A stretch of 23,250 bases of DNA. It comes from Reclinomonas americana ATCC 50394. Lineage: Eukaryota; Jakobida; Jakobea; Jakobida. The notes beneath the pieces are model-generated. The model searched no databases, was not told where the DNA came from, and saw only the letters and a list, made by a program, of their open reading frames with translations. The DNA is taken from the NCBI GenBank assembly GCA_048213135.1, contig PS015032.1:118918-142167 (forward strand), written 5' to 3'. Positions 1 to 9,218 of the stretch are shown piece by piece; position 1 is the stretch's first letter, and each line of letters starts with the position of its first letter. Both the position numbers and the translations under genes were made by a program.

Positions 1-126
<126 letters not shown>

Positions 127-132
127 GTGCAG

Positions 133-1213
133 TCGATTGTGCCGCTGCCGAATGTGGAGACGGCCATTCTGCGCTTGGTGGTGCTGTTCATGACGTATCA
201 CCACAGGTTCCCAATGCCGGTGCGTGATCAGAGGAGAAGGGAGAGGAGAGAGAGAGAATGGATGCCGGGTTGCTGGTTGTCTGGATTCCAAGGCGCCTTG
301 GGATGCCAGCCGCTGCTCTTGTGAAGCTTTTCAAGGAGCATTGTTGTCTGTCTCGCAAGGAGCCTCGTTGTCTGTCTCGCAAGGGCTCTTTGACTGTCTC
401 GCAAGGCCTCTTTGGCTGTCTCACTCAGGAGCCTTGCCTCGTTGTCTGTCTCCCAAGGAGCCTCTTTGACAGTCTCGTTCTCCCTCTCTTCGTCTCGTCA
501 GAATCCTCTTCCCGTATCCGGTCTCTCGTTCACACTCGCTCTTTTCTCAGTTCGCCATGCCCCTTTGTGCATTCCTTCATATCTCGTCTTCTCGGTTGTC
601 TTCCTCGACTCAGCACAAGAAGCATTGTTGTGTTCTTGGTCCGTCTGTCCACTTTTTGCAAGAAACTTGATTGCCGCACTGCGTGCCGTCTCCTCCGCTC
701 TTCGCTTTCTACGTCTCGCAATGCATTCTGCCCTGCCTTATCTCGTCGTGAGTTCTCTTTTTCTGTTCCATTGTTCTCGTCTCGCTGTCCCTGCCTTGAT
801 CTCGTCGTCAGTGCTCTTTTGCTCTTTCATCCTTCCCGGTGCCCTCACACCCTCTTCCCCCCGCCACCGCAGGAAATCGAACGACCTCTGAAGAAGAGCA
901 TTGAGCAAATACTTGAGCCGTTCGACCTGGCCTTCCTGCAGGTGGACTCGATGACTCTCTTCAAGCTGGTGCTGGCCGCCAACTACCTCGACTGTGGCGA
1001 CTTGCTGGCACTGACCTGCGCCAAGATCGTGTCAATGATCAAGGTCTGTGTGTGTGCGTGTGATTCCCGACGCAGGCAAGTGCTGCTCTCTTACTCGCCA
1101 CGCTGCAGGGCAAGACACCGGAGCAAATCAAGGACATTTTCAGCGTGGCGCAGTTCACGGCAGAGGAGGGTGCGGCCATTCGCGAGGAGGGCAGACTCGG
1201 CGAGGACTCGTGA
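133..1213 (+). CDS. SKP1: SKP1, SCF ubiquitin ligase adaptor (5' end outside window)
   Basis: SKP1 links cullin-1 to F-box proteins in SCF ubiquitin ligases. Three exons are visible: 133-219, 873-1043 and 1109-1213 (stop TGA 1211-1213). All junctions are phase 0, with donors GTGCGT and GTCTGT and CAG acceptors. The first exon carries the family motif VPLPNVETAIL. The second gives FDLAFLQVDSMTLFKLVLAA, then NYLDCGDLLALTCAKIVSMI, matching the SKP1 dimerisation and helical core. The third gives GKTPEQIKDIFSVAQFTAEE, the F-box-binding C-terminus. The N-terminal BTB/POZ-fold half lies upstream. The last residues read EEGRLGEDS, lacking the family's usual NQWCEEK-like end. The 653-nt intron 220-872 holds a degenerate minisatellite. 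The gene converges on the b5 reductase gene. Confidence 0.93.
340..478 (+). repeat. Degenerate minisatellite in SKP1 intron
   Basis: About six imperfect copies of a 22-25 bp unit, roughly TTGTCTGTCTCGCAAGGAGC, inside the SKP1 intron. The rest of the intron to 872 is pyrimidine-rich with recurring CTCGTC and CTCTTC words, and has no coding signal. Confidence 0.8.
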
Positions 1214-1472
1214 GCGACGATGNNNNNNNNNNNNNNNNNNNNAGAGAGAGAGAGAGACTGCAACGAAAGTCAGCACAATAATCCAAGAAAGCGGCGTGGC
1301 TCCCCTCCATTTATCTCCTTCTGCCCCCTTCAAGACACACACGCGCATCGAAAGAGAGCGGCACAGAGCCACAACAATACGTCCACTATGGACAGCACAG
1401 TAACACAGTCGGTGAAGCAAGAGACATGTCACCCTAATCCTTCCCCTTTCCCTGCCCCTCCTCTGCCGCAAC
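1214..1472. other. Convergent gene ends with a 20-N gap (1223-1242)
   Basis: Between the SKP1 stop and the last visible b5 reductase exon there is a 20-N placeholder gap at 1223-1242 followed by (AG)n at 1243-1256. On the minus strand an acceptor-like run ending TTTCGTTGCAG abuts the AG repeat and gap, so the missing last exon of the reductase could be inside the gap. I see no other coding signal. Confidence 0.5.
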
Positions 1473-2052
1473 TCCACTCCTCCACCATATCGGCCGTGAT
1501 CTTGCCATTGCCTCCCATCCAATCGTCACCCGTGGGTCCACTGATGGTGTAAAACACCGTGAACCGACCCTTGTACATGGTCGCCAGCTGCTCGAGTTCC
1601 GCATGCAGGAGGATCTCGTCGACACTGACATTGGCCGAGATCATGGTGATCGCCGTGTGCTCCTCCGGATTGCCGAGGATCGCCACCGCCATCTGGAACA
1701 TCGGCAACACACCGGTGCCGGCGGCCAGCATCCCGATGCGTCGCCACCGGTTCGGCACAATCGGCATCTTCTGCAGCGGACCGCGCAGCGTGATGCAGTC
1801 GCCAATCGCCAGCGAGTGGATGTGATTGCTCATGAGACCTGTGTGCGAGCGTGGTGAGGGAATGAGCGAGCAGTCAGCGCAAGGCGACCACCGCACCGTG
1901 CTCGTATCGCTTGACAACCAGCACGAAGAAGCCGAGAACGTCGTCGCGACTGGCGAGCATACACAGGTGAGCAGATGATAACAACAACATCGGTGGCAGT
2001 GAGGAGACAAGGGCGCACCTCACGGGTGTGTATGGACGAATGACATCGGCGC
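1473..2052 (-). CDS. NADH-cytochrome b5 reductase-type flavoprotein (partial)
   Basis: Enzymes of this family move electrons from NADH through FAD to cytochrome b5 or a similar acceptor. Three minus-strand exons fit in phase: 2019-2052, 1897-1949 and 1473-1838, with introns of 69 and 58 nt (donors GTGCGC and GTGCGG). The first contains the FAD-binding motif RPYTPVS; the second gives LGFFVLVVKRYEHG; the third gives LMSNHIHSLAIGD, the NADH-binding loop GMLAAGTGVLPMFQM and the family spacing to YTISGP. About 150 residues are visible. The N-terminal part (upstream of 2052) and the final exon, which should carry the CGPPxM-type motif, are not seen. The third exon ends in a GTTGCG donor at 1472; reading through instead gives a glycine-rich tail that does not fit the family. 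Confidence 0.82.
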
Positions 2053-2104
2053 CTGTGGGCAGTGCGAGTCAGCACAAGAAGTCGTCAGTGATGTGCCCTT
2101 GTGT

Positions 2105-2243
<139 letters not shown>

Positions 2244-2263
2244 NNNNNNNNNNNNNNNNNNNN

Positions 2264-2699
2264 CTGTCAACGGATCCGGATCGGCCTCACCAACAACAAC
2301 CACTCGACTGCACCTCAGCTCCTTCCCGGACTTCCTTGCACGTTGCCTGGCTCTGTTGGTTTTCCCTATGTGTTCTGACACCAACTCCTCTTGCTATCTT
2401 TCTCGTTTCCTTTGTGGAATTCGGCCTCAAATCCATGCCAGTCATGAGCCGTGGTTTCTCTTGCAGAAACGCCAGCATTAGCCATCTCGACTTTTTCTCG
2501 CTTTTTTTTTTCGTGATGTCTGAGGTTCTGGTGCTCACTCAAGATGGTGATCATCATGCAGCTGTGTTGCTGTTTGGATTGGTAAAGTTGTTGTTGTTGT
2601 TGTTGTAATACTTCTCTTTACGATAGCTGTACACAAACACTCTCCCCCCTTCTCCCCTTGCCACCCTTCCGCCCTTCTCCCCCTCCCCCTTTCCCCTCC
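2264..2699. other. No recognisable gene; start region of b5 reductase gene and tail of RING gene
   Basis: A GTT repeat lies near 2587-2607 and a pyrimidine-rich tract at 2640-2700. Upstream reductase exons are expected here on the minus strand or in the gap at 2244-2263, but no open frame shows the family's N-terminal motifs. The polypyrimidine run just downstream of the RING stop probably belongs to that gene's 3' UTR. Confidence 0.5.
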
Positions 2700-4452
2700 T
2701 CAGTCCATGCGAAACACATCATGCAGCACATCCACCATCCGCGGCGGGTTGCTGAAGCGGCACGCCGGGTGCGGGCACGCCACAAACAATCCAGCATTGC
2801 CGTTTCCGCCCGCCGCCTGCGCCGCCCGCGCACTCTGCAGGCACGACTGGTAGAAGCACGAGCGGCAAGTCGGAATGTGTCCGCAGTCGCCAAACCACAC
2901 AGCCGGCATGTTGACCCTGCACACCAAGCAAGCGTCGGCCACCGACCGCGACTCCTCCTCCGGCATGGCAAGTTCCACATTGGTGCGCAGCAAGCTCTGT
3001 GACAGACGAGGGTGAGCAATTACGCAGACGGCTCGTGTTCCCCTCTCACACCCACCAAAATGTTGTCGATCCGGTCGACCGGGTTGTCAAAGTGCTGCGG
3101 AGGTGGTGGCGGAGGCGGTGGCTGCTGCTGCGGCTGCGGCTGCGGCTGTTGGCGACGAGGCTGCAAATCGGCGTCGTCCATGTTATCCACATCAACAACC
3201 GACTGTCGAGAAGACGGTCGGGAGTGGGACGGTGACCCGCGTCCGGTCGCGCCTGCCAACGAGTGGAACTGGTTGGGCGGCGGCGGTCCAGCAACGTGCA
3301 CTGACGGAGGACGCGGTGGATCCAGGGGCACGTGTGGCGACGGCGGTGGCCTGCAACCGGACTCGGGCGCCTGTGTCTTGGATCCAGAACGCGACACGAG
3401 GGCGCACAGTGTGGACAGCAACACACCAGAGACCAGCGGAACGGTGAGCCACGTCAATTGCACCTGCTTCCACGAGCCGTCGTGCGCCACAATCACCAGC
3501 AGGAACAGCATGCCGAAAAGAGCGCCGTATCCAGTGCTCAGCGCCCACGGACGAGCGGCAGAGTTCACCTGTGCATTTCAAGTCAGCAGCCAACAGAGAG
3601 GCAGACCCGCAGAGCAACGAACGCAACGCGGCTGAGAAGGCGCAGGAGGTTGATGTGCGCCACGGTGAGACCAAAGCCGACCACCGCGCCGAGAGTGGCC
3701 CACATCGCCCAGGTCAGCGCGGGTACCGGTGCGCGATGCACGAAGCGCTCCACCAGCAACATCGCGACGGCAATCGCCGCACCGCCGCACGCACCAATGG
3801 TCCACACGGAGGACGGAGGGGCAGGCAGCAGTCGTCCGACGCCCTCGAACTGCACCACGGGTACACTGTCAAGCACGAACTGGACAACGATGATGAAACA
3901 CACCACTCACATGACGAACGATCCACGCCGCCACAATCGCGCCAACGACCACCGCCACGACAGGCCACGCGCAGGTGGACCAGGGCGCCGGCATCGTCGT
4001 CGTCGTCGTCGTCGTCGAGCCACGAGTGGCGTGGAAGAGCGCGCAGATGACGAGCGCGAGTCCGGCGGCGAAACGCGCTGCCAGCCACGTTTCACTGCTG
4101 GCAGTGCCACTCGTCGAGACCGCGTTCGAGGCCTTGGCCTTTGCCTCGTCCAGGTTGAACGTCTGTCACGCAGAGAGGGAGGAGGAGAAACGTCATGACA
4201 CAGCAAGCACAGGGGCGGAGGAGAGGCAGCGCAAACCGTCGACGATCGGTTCCACTTGCTCATCAGCCACGACAACACAACACAGGCCATCGCCATGGCC
4301 ACGACATATCCGATCACCGATGCATGCACCGGCTCCACCTCCGCAGCCAGCGAGTGCGTAAGTCCATCGTTACATAGCAGCAGTTGATCCGTGCCACACA
4401 TTCTCAGCTCTCCACGGGAGGAAGCAAAAGACGACGATGCCGGAAATGCCAT
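2700..4452 (-). CDS. Seven-pass membrane protein with C-terminal RING finger (putative E3 ligase)
   Basis: Five exons join in phase 0 throughout: 4237-4452, 3911-4162, 3607-3879, 3056-3568 and 2700-2996, giving 516 residues. Start: ATG at 4452, reading MAFPASSSFASS; a second Met at residue 18 is possible. Hydrophobic segments lie near residues 45-65, 103-117, 138-157, 181-202, 210-235, 256-276 and 287-307. Then comes a disordered tail with Gln/Pro runs (QPQPQPQQQPPPPPPPP), and a RING-like domain with Cys 441, 444, 456, His 458, Cys 462, 465, 492 and 497 (spacing C-x2-C-x11-C-x-H-x3-C-x2-C-x26-C-x4-C). The last pair is spaced x4 rather than the usual x2. A (ACG)n run encodes seven Thr before segment 3. 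Introns are 74, 31, 38 and 59 nt. The RING suggests ubiquitin ligase activity at a membrane; substrate unknown. Confidence 0.8.
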
Positions 4453-4648
4453 TCACACCATCGTCAGATGACAACGAAACCAACCAGCGTGACAGGTTTG
4501 TTGCGTGCGCCCCGGCAAAATGGGGCAGGTGCGGATATATACACGCACACACAGAGAGAAAAGAGAGAGAGACTCACATGGCCAGCACGCATAGCGCGCG
4601 CGAAATGGAGAGTGTTGGGCGCGAAATTTTCCGATTGCGTGTTCGGAA
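4453..4648. promoter_or_regulatory. Divergent promoter region between RING and HDAC genes
   Basis: The 196 bp between two opposite start codons must hold both promoters and 5' UTRs. It contains a GA-rich run near 4553-4572, a CG-rich GCGCGCGCG stretch near 4592-4600, and the word GGGCGCGAAATTTTCC, which resembles an E2F-type site (inference only). No TATA box is placed with confidence. Confidence 0.55.
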
Positions 4649-6629
4649 ATGGCCTTTGTGGCGCTGGGCATTGACGAGGATCACTCTCTGCGCTCGCACG
4701 TGTTCCCGACTCCGCATCCCGAGTGTCCTGCACGACTGCGCGACGCGTGGGAGCATCTGACGCACACCGACGTCGATTGCATCGCTGCATGCACGTTGCG
4801 CATTGTTCCCCCGAGTCTCTGTCTCTCTTGTGCTCCTCTCTCATGTGCCCGCTGCAGACGAGTGCCCGTGACACCATGCACGCGCGATGATCTGCTTCTC
4901 GCGCACACCGACGAATACATCAGCGCTCTGGAGGAATACATTGCAGGGCGAGGTTGTATCTCTCTCGTGTGCTTGTGTTTCCTTGCTCTCACTGAGAGAC
5001 ACTACTAGGTCCGTCGCCACTCACTCCCGACACGTTTGCCGTGGCGGACTCGATGGAAGCGGTGCAGGCGGCCACTGGATGCGCGCTCAGTGTCATTCGC
5101 GAGGCCTGCAGACGCAAGGGCCATGGAGTGGCGTTGCTGCGGCCGCCGGGACATCATGCGACTGCCTCACGTGGCATGTTGCGCGTGGGCGGGGCGGGGT
5201 GCAGTAGTGGTGGAGGGCATGAGTGGTGTGCTGACTTGCGCTTCGTCGCAGGGGTTTCTGCTTGGTGAATCACGTGGCGGTGGCGGCGCGAGTGGCGCAG
5301 CGCGAGTTGGGCTGTCAGCGAGTGGCGATTGTTGACTGGGATATCCACCATGGGAATGGCACGCAGGATATCTTTTACGACGATCGCTCGGTGCTGTTTG
5401 TGTCCACGCATCGGTCTGACAATCGGTGGTGGTGAGGCGGTTGAGGGAAGCAGGGTGTGTTTGGAGCGATGAAGCTCACGCGTAACGTGCGCAGGTATCC
5501 GGGCACTGGGCACCACGAGGAGACTGGCGGTGACGAGGCACGCGGCTTCACGGTCAACTGTCCGCTGCTGCCGGTCAACGAGGAGCTGATGCACACGCCG
5601 GCGTTTGGCGACGCGGACTTCTTCGAGGTTGCGTTCGTTCCTGTTCACGTTGCTTTCCCCTCGCTCTCTCACTCCCCCGAGTGCAGATATTCGAGCGTCT
5701 CGTGCTGCCGGTGCTGCGTGACTTCCAGCCCGACTTGGTTCTCTGCTCGGCAGGCTTTGATGCAGCTGCTGGTGATCCGATTGGCCATCAGCGCGTGTCG
5801 GCCGCCGGTTTCGGCGTGCTCACCTGCATGCTGCGGCATTATCGCACCTGGCCGTCTGTCGATGCCAGCAACAGCACGCCGGTGCGTTGGTGGCATCCGC
5901 GTGTATGTGCGCGCTTGTTCTCACTTGCTGGTCGCAGTTGGTCCTCGTGCTGGAGGGCGGCTACTCGGGCGCCATCATTGGTGACTGTGTAGGGCGGTGT
6001 CTGGAGGCACTACTCGCTGCTGGCGATGAGTTGCCACACGCTAGTACGCTGGAGAATCGCCGCTGTTGCGTCGGTGTTCATCATGTATTGCTGGCCAGTC
6101 GTCGACGCTCATTCACACGCAGGCTCACCGCTGACACTGCCGACGCTGGCCAAGTGCCACACGTTCCACGTCCCGTACTGGCGCTCGCTGGAGACTCATC
6201 AGGAGCACGTCGGTACGTATGCAGTCGCAAAAGAGTGCCGACCCCGCACTTCATCTCAAATCCTCCTCCCCTCCCGCAGCTCGTGAACTGGCGACTCGCA
6301 AGTGCGACTGGGAAGCCTACTGGCAGTGGGTGGAGCGCACGTTTCCCTCACTGGTGGGCGACGATCTCCTGCACTCGAACCTCTACCAGCACACGTCGCT
6401 GGCGCAGTACCTGCACAGGGGTGGCCTGGTGCACTTGCGCGTCGGTGCCGACTGGGTGCATGCGGTGATTGTCGACGTGCGTGAGTCCGAATACCGCTGT
6501 AAGGTGGACAGGGAGGAGGCGGAGGAAGAGGGTGAGTGGGTGCCACTTCAGCGCTTGTGCAAGCGGCCATTTGTGATTGGCATGCGTGTCGACATGGCCA
6601 CCGGAGCGCTGTCGTATGTAAAGTCATAG
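4649..6629 (+). CDS. Class II-type histone deacetylase with C-terminal extension
   Basis: Zn-dependent deacetylase removing acetyl groups from lysines in histones or other proteins. Nine exons: 4649-4794, 4858-4952, 5009-5177, 5252-5413, 5495-5627, 5687-5881, 5938-6043, 6123-6212 and 6280-6629, totalling 1446 nt (481 residues plus stop) with every phase matching. It starts [20 protein letters not shown]. Catalytic features are intact: RPPGHH (His129/His130), [11 protein letters not shown] (zinc ligands Asp167 and His169), [16 protein letters not shown] (Asp260) and LEGGY (Tyr309). The HPECPARL start and these motifs point to the HDAC6/HDA1-like group rather than class I. Residues 336-481 are not part of the deacetylase fold; they include a beta-rich stretch with [20 protein letters not shown] and [11 protein letters not shown], resembling a Tudor/agenet-type barrel. 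Three introns use GTTGCG donors. Confidence 0.93.
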
Positions 6630-6648
6630 TAAACAGCATGGATACTCT

Positions 6649-8449
6649 CTATGCCGCGGGCTTATACTTGACAGAGTGCTCGTGCACAATATCACGGGCG
6701 CACTTGGCCAGCGACTGCAGTTCTTCCTTGCTGGCCGTGCCGACACCGCGCCATCTGCCACTGGATGTGTGAGGACGAGTCGGGGAGCGCTCTCTCTCAA
6801 TCTCTCACTTCCATTCTCACACTTCCGCTCTCTCGCTGTCGCTCTCTTGCTGTCGCTCTCTCGCTTGTCGCTCTCTCGCTTCCGCTCTCTCGCTTGTCGC
6901 TCTCTCGCTTCCGCTCTCTCGCTTGTCGCTCTCTCGCTTCCGCTCTCTCGCTTGTCGCTCTCTCGCTTGTCGCTCTCTCGCTTGTCGCTCTCTCGCTTGT
7001 CGCTCTCTCGCTTCCGCTCTCTCGCTTGTCGCTCTCTCGCTTGTCGCTCTCTCGCTTGTCGCTCTCTCGCTTGTCGCTCTCTCGCTTGTCGCTCTCTCGC
7101 TTGTCGCTCTCTCGCTTGTCGCTCTCTCGCTTGTCGCTCTCTCGCTTGTCGCTCTCTCGCTTGTCGCTCTCTCGCTTGTCGCTCTCTCGCTTGTCGCTCT
7201 CTCGCTTGTCGCTCTCCCGCTTCCGCTCTCCCGCTTCCGCTCTCCCGCTTCCGCTCTCCCGCTTCCGCTCTCCCGCTTCCGCTCTCCCGCTTGTCGCTCT
7301 CCCGCTTGTCGCTCTCCCGCTTGTCGCTCTCTCGCTTCCGCTCTCTCGCTTCCGCTCTCCCGCTTCCGCTCTCCCGCTTCCGCTCCCCCGCTTCCGCTCT
7401 CCCGCTTCCGCTCTCCCGCTTCCGCTCTCTCGCTTTCGCTCTCTCGCTTCCGCTCTCCCGCTTCCGCTCTCCCGCTTCCGCTCTCCCGCTTCCGCTCTCC
7501 CGCTTGTCGCTCTCCCGCTTCCGCTCTCCCGCTTGTCGCTCTCCCGCTTCCGCTCTCCCGCTTCCGCTCTCCCGCTTCCGCTCTCTCGCTTCCGCTCTCC
7601 CGCTTCCGCTCTCCCGCTTCCGCTCTCCCGCTTGTCGCTCTCTCGCTTGTCGCTCTCCCGCTTCCGCTCTCCCGCTTCCGCTCTCCCGCTTCCGCTCTCT
7701 CGCTTGTCGCTCTCTCGCTTGTCGCTCTCTCGCTTCCGCTCTCTCGCTTCCGCTCTCTCGCTTGTCGCTCTCTCGCTTGTCGCTCTCTCGCTTCCGCTCT
7801 CTCGCTTCCGCTCTCTCGCTTGTCGCTCTCCCGCTTCCGCTCTCTCGCTGTCGCTCTCCTCTCTCTGTGCACGCTTACCTCACGAGGCCCGCATCGTCGA
7901 CCAGCAGCGCGTAGCAAGTGAACCGATTCAAGAGGCGCAACGGGCGACGCAGTGCATCCGTGTCGCCGAAGTAGACCAGCCGGTGATCCAAGCGATCCGG
8001 TGGACACGCGCGTCGCAAGCTGCTCTGCACCATGCCCCTCAACATTGTTCGCACCAGTCGGCCCTCCACCACCGACACCTCATACAGCTGCACTTGTGGC
8101 GTGCCACGGAACTCCTCCAGGAAAGGCTCGGTCCACGACTTGATGAATTGCTGCGGATACGTTATTCCACGTCAGCGCCCATTCCTTCCCACACCTCCCC
8201 ACTCTCTCTATCCACGCGACTGTGGCGTACTCGCGGAATGCGACGACCACCAGCGTGGCGCGCGCATCAAAGACCTTGCCGTCGAGAAGCACATCCTCGC
8301 CACGCAGCGAGCGACACAGAATCGAGGGGAACGACGGCGCCACGGTCACCGGCAGCAGCTTGTCCTCCGACGGGGGCGCCACGCGGCCGTCGGGATGCTT
8401 GTTGATCTCGTGCACGTCGGCAAAGTAGCCGCGGGAGAGCTCGTCTTCC
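6649..8449 (-). CDS. ATP10: ATP10-type mitochondrial ATP synthase assembly factor (5' end not seen)
   Basis: ATP10 proteins act in the mitochondrial inner membrane during Fo assembly of ATP synthase. Three minus-strand exons fit in phase: 8221-8449, 7879-8150 and 6649-6760 (stop TAG at 6649-6651), giving about 203 residues. Family features in order: FADVHEINKHPDG, then FPSILCRSLRGEDVLLDGK, DARATLVVVAFREYA, IKSWTEPFLEEF, VQLYEVSVVEG, LVYFGDTDALRRPLRLLNRF, YALLVDDAGLV, and the end RWRGVGTASKEELQSLAKCA. Donors are GTCGCG (8220) and GTAAGC (7878). The N-terminus with its targeting signal must lie upstream in or beyond the repeats. The last intron (1118 nt) is almost wholly a minisatellite. The stop lies 19 bp from that of the convergent HDAC gene. 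Confidence 0.85.
6824..7857. repeat. Mosaic 14/15-bp minisatellite filling the last ATP10 intron
   Basis: About 70 tandem units of a few types intermixed in blocks: CGCTCTCTCGCTTGT (15 bp), CGCTCTCTCGCTTC (14 bp), CGCTCTCCCGCTTC (14 bp) and CGCTCTCCCGCTTGT (15 bp). The left part is a nearly pure run of the 15-mer; the centre is mostly the CCC 14-mer; the right part is mixed. The array has no stop codon in several frames, producing false Ser/Leu/Arg frames of 300-546 residues. On the transcribed strand of ATP10 it is purine-rich. Confidence 0.95.
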
Positions 8450-8455
8450 CTACCA

Positions 8456-8510
8456 GGGGAAGGGGAAGGGGAAGGGGAAGGGGAAGGGGAAGGGGAAGGG
8501 GAAGGGGAAA
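8456..8510 (+). repeat. (GGGGAA)n hexanucleotide repeat
   Basis: About nine near-perfect GGGGAA units immediately upstream (minus sense) of the ATP10 acceptor at 8450-8451. As transcribed with ATP10 it reads CCCCTT and serves as the polypyrimidine tract. The plus strand has many runs of four G separated by AA, able in principle to form G-quadruplexes. Confidence 0.93.
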
Positions 8511-8639
8511 TGAGGGGAAGGGAAGGCAGTGTTAGCGAGAATGGAGAACGACAAGAGACAGAATGCTCCCTGGAATGCCAAGAATACAACAGGGGCACAA
8601 GGAAGAGACAGCAAGACTTAAGGCAATGATAGCGAGGAG

Positions 8640-9218
8640 AGGAGAAGGAGAAGGCAAGAATGCAAGCTGGAAGGCCAAGGAAGGAAAGGCAGTGCGATGC
8701 AACTAAAGCTCAACACGACAGACCGCGAGGCCCATCAAGTCAAGAAAGATGAGAAGAGAAGAACAAGAGACAGAATGCATTGTTGGGAAGACCACGAGTG
8801 GAAGCTGACAGAACACAAGACTGAAGGCACGAGAAGGAGAAGGCAAGAATGCAAGCTGGCAGACCAAGGGAGGCATTGGAATGCAACCAGAGAGGCTGCG
8901 AGGTATGAACATGAGACTGAAGGCATCTCAAGGAGAACAGAATGCAAGAGGCAATGCATCCTCTGATGGCCCCGGGTTCAAGACGAGTGGAAGCTTGATG
9001 CAACTGGAGGCACCAGACTGAACACAAGACTGAGGGCACGAGAAAGAGAAGGCAAGAATGCAAGCTGGCAGACCAAGGCAGGAAGTGCGATGCAACTGAA
9101 GCTCAACAAGACAGACCGCGAGGCCAAGAAAGAACGAGAAGAGACGAACAAGAGGCAGAATGTATCTTGGGAAGGCCACGAATGCCAGACGAGCGGAAGC
9201 GAGATGCAACAAGAACAC
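8640..9218 (+). repeat. Diverged satellite array, left copy
   Basis: At least three imperfect tandem copies. The marker word AAGGCAAGAATGCAAGCTGG starts at 8651, 8840 and 9049, giving periods of 189 and 209 bp. Each unit also carries CAAGACTGAAGGCACGAGAA-like and AGACAGAATGCA-like words. The array runs into the gap at 9219. The reverse complement of the same satellite lies at 10865-11356. The 8511-8639 stretch is purine-rich and similar in composition. No coding signal. Confidence 0.88.

Noticed and set aside
6824-7857. CRISPR-like array
   Set aside because: Units are contiguous 14-15-mers without unique spacers, inside an intron of a eukaryotic gene.
6676-8405. Open frames of 300-546 residues over the repeat on both strands (Ser/Leu/Arg-rich)
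   Set aside because: They arise because the 14/15-bp minisatellite has no stop in several frames; the real coding signal on both sides is ATP10 on the minus strand.
8970-8985. GGGTTCAAGAC resembling a tRNA B box in the satellite
   Set aside because: No cloverleaf, A box or acceptor stem is found around it; probably chance.
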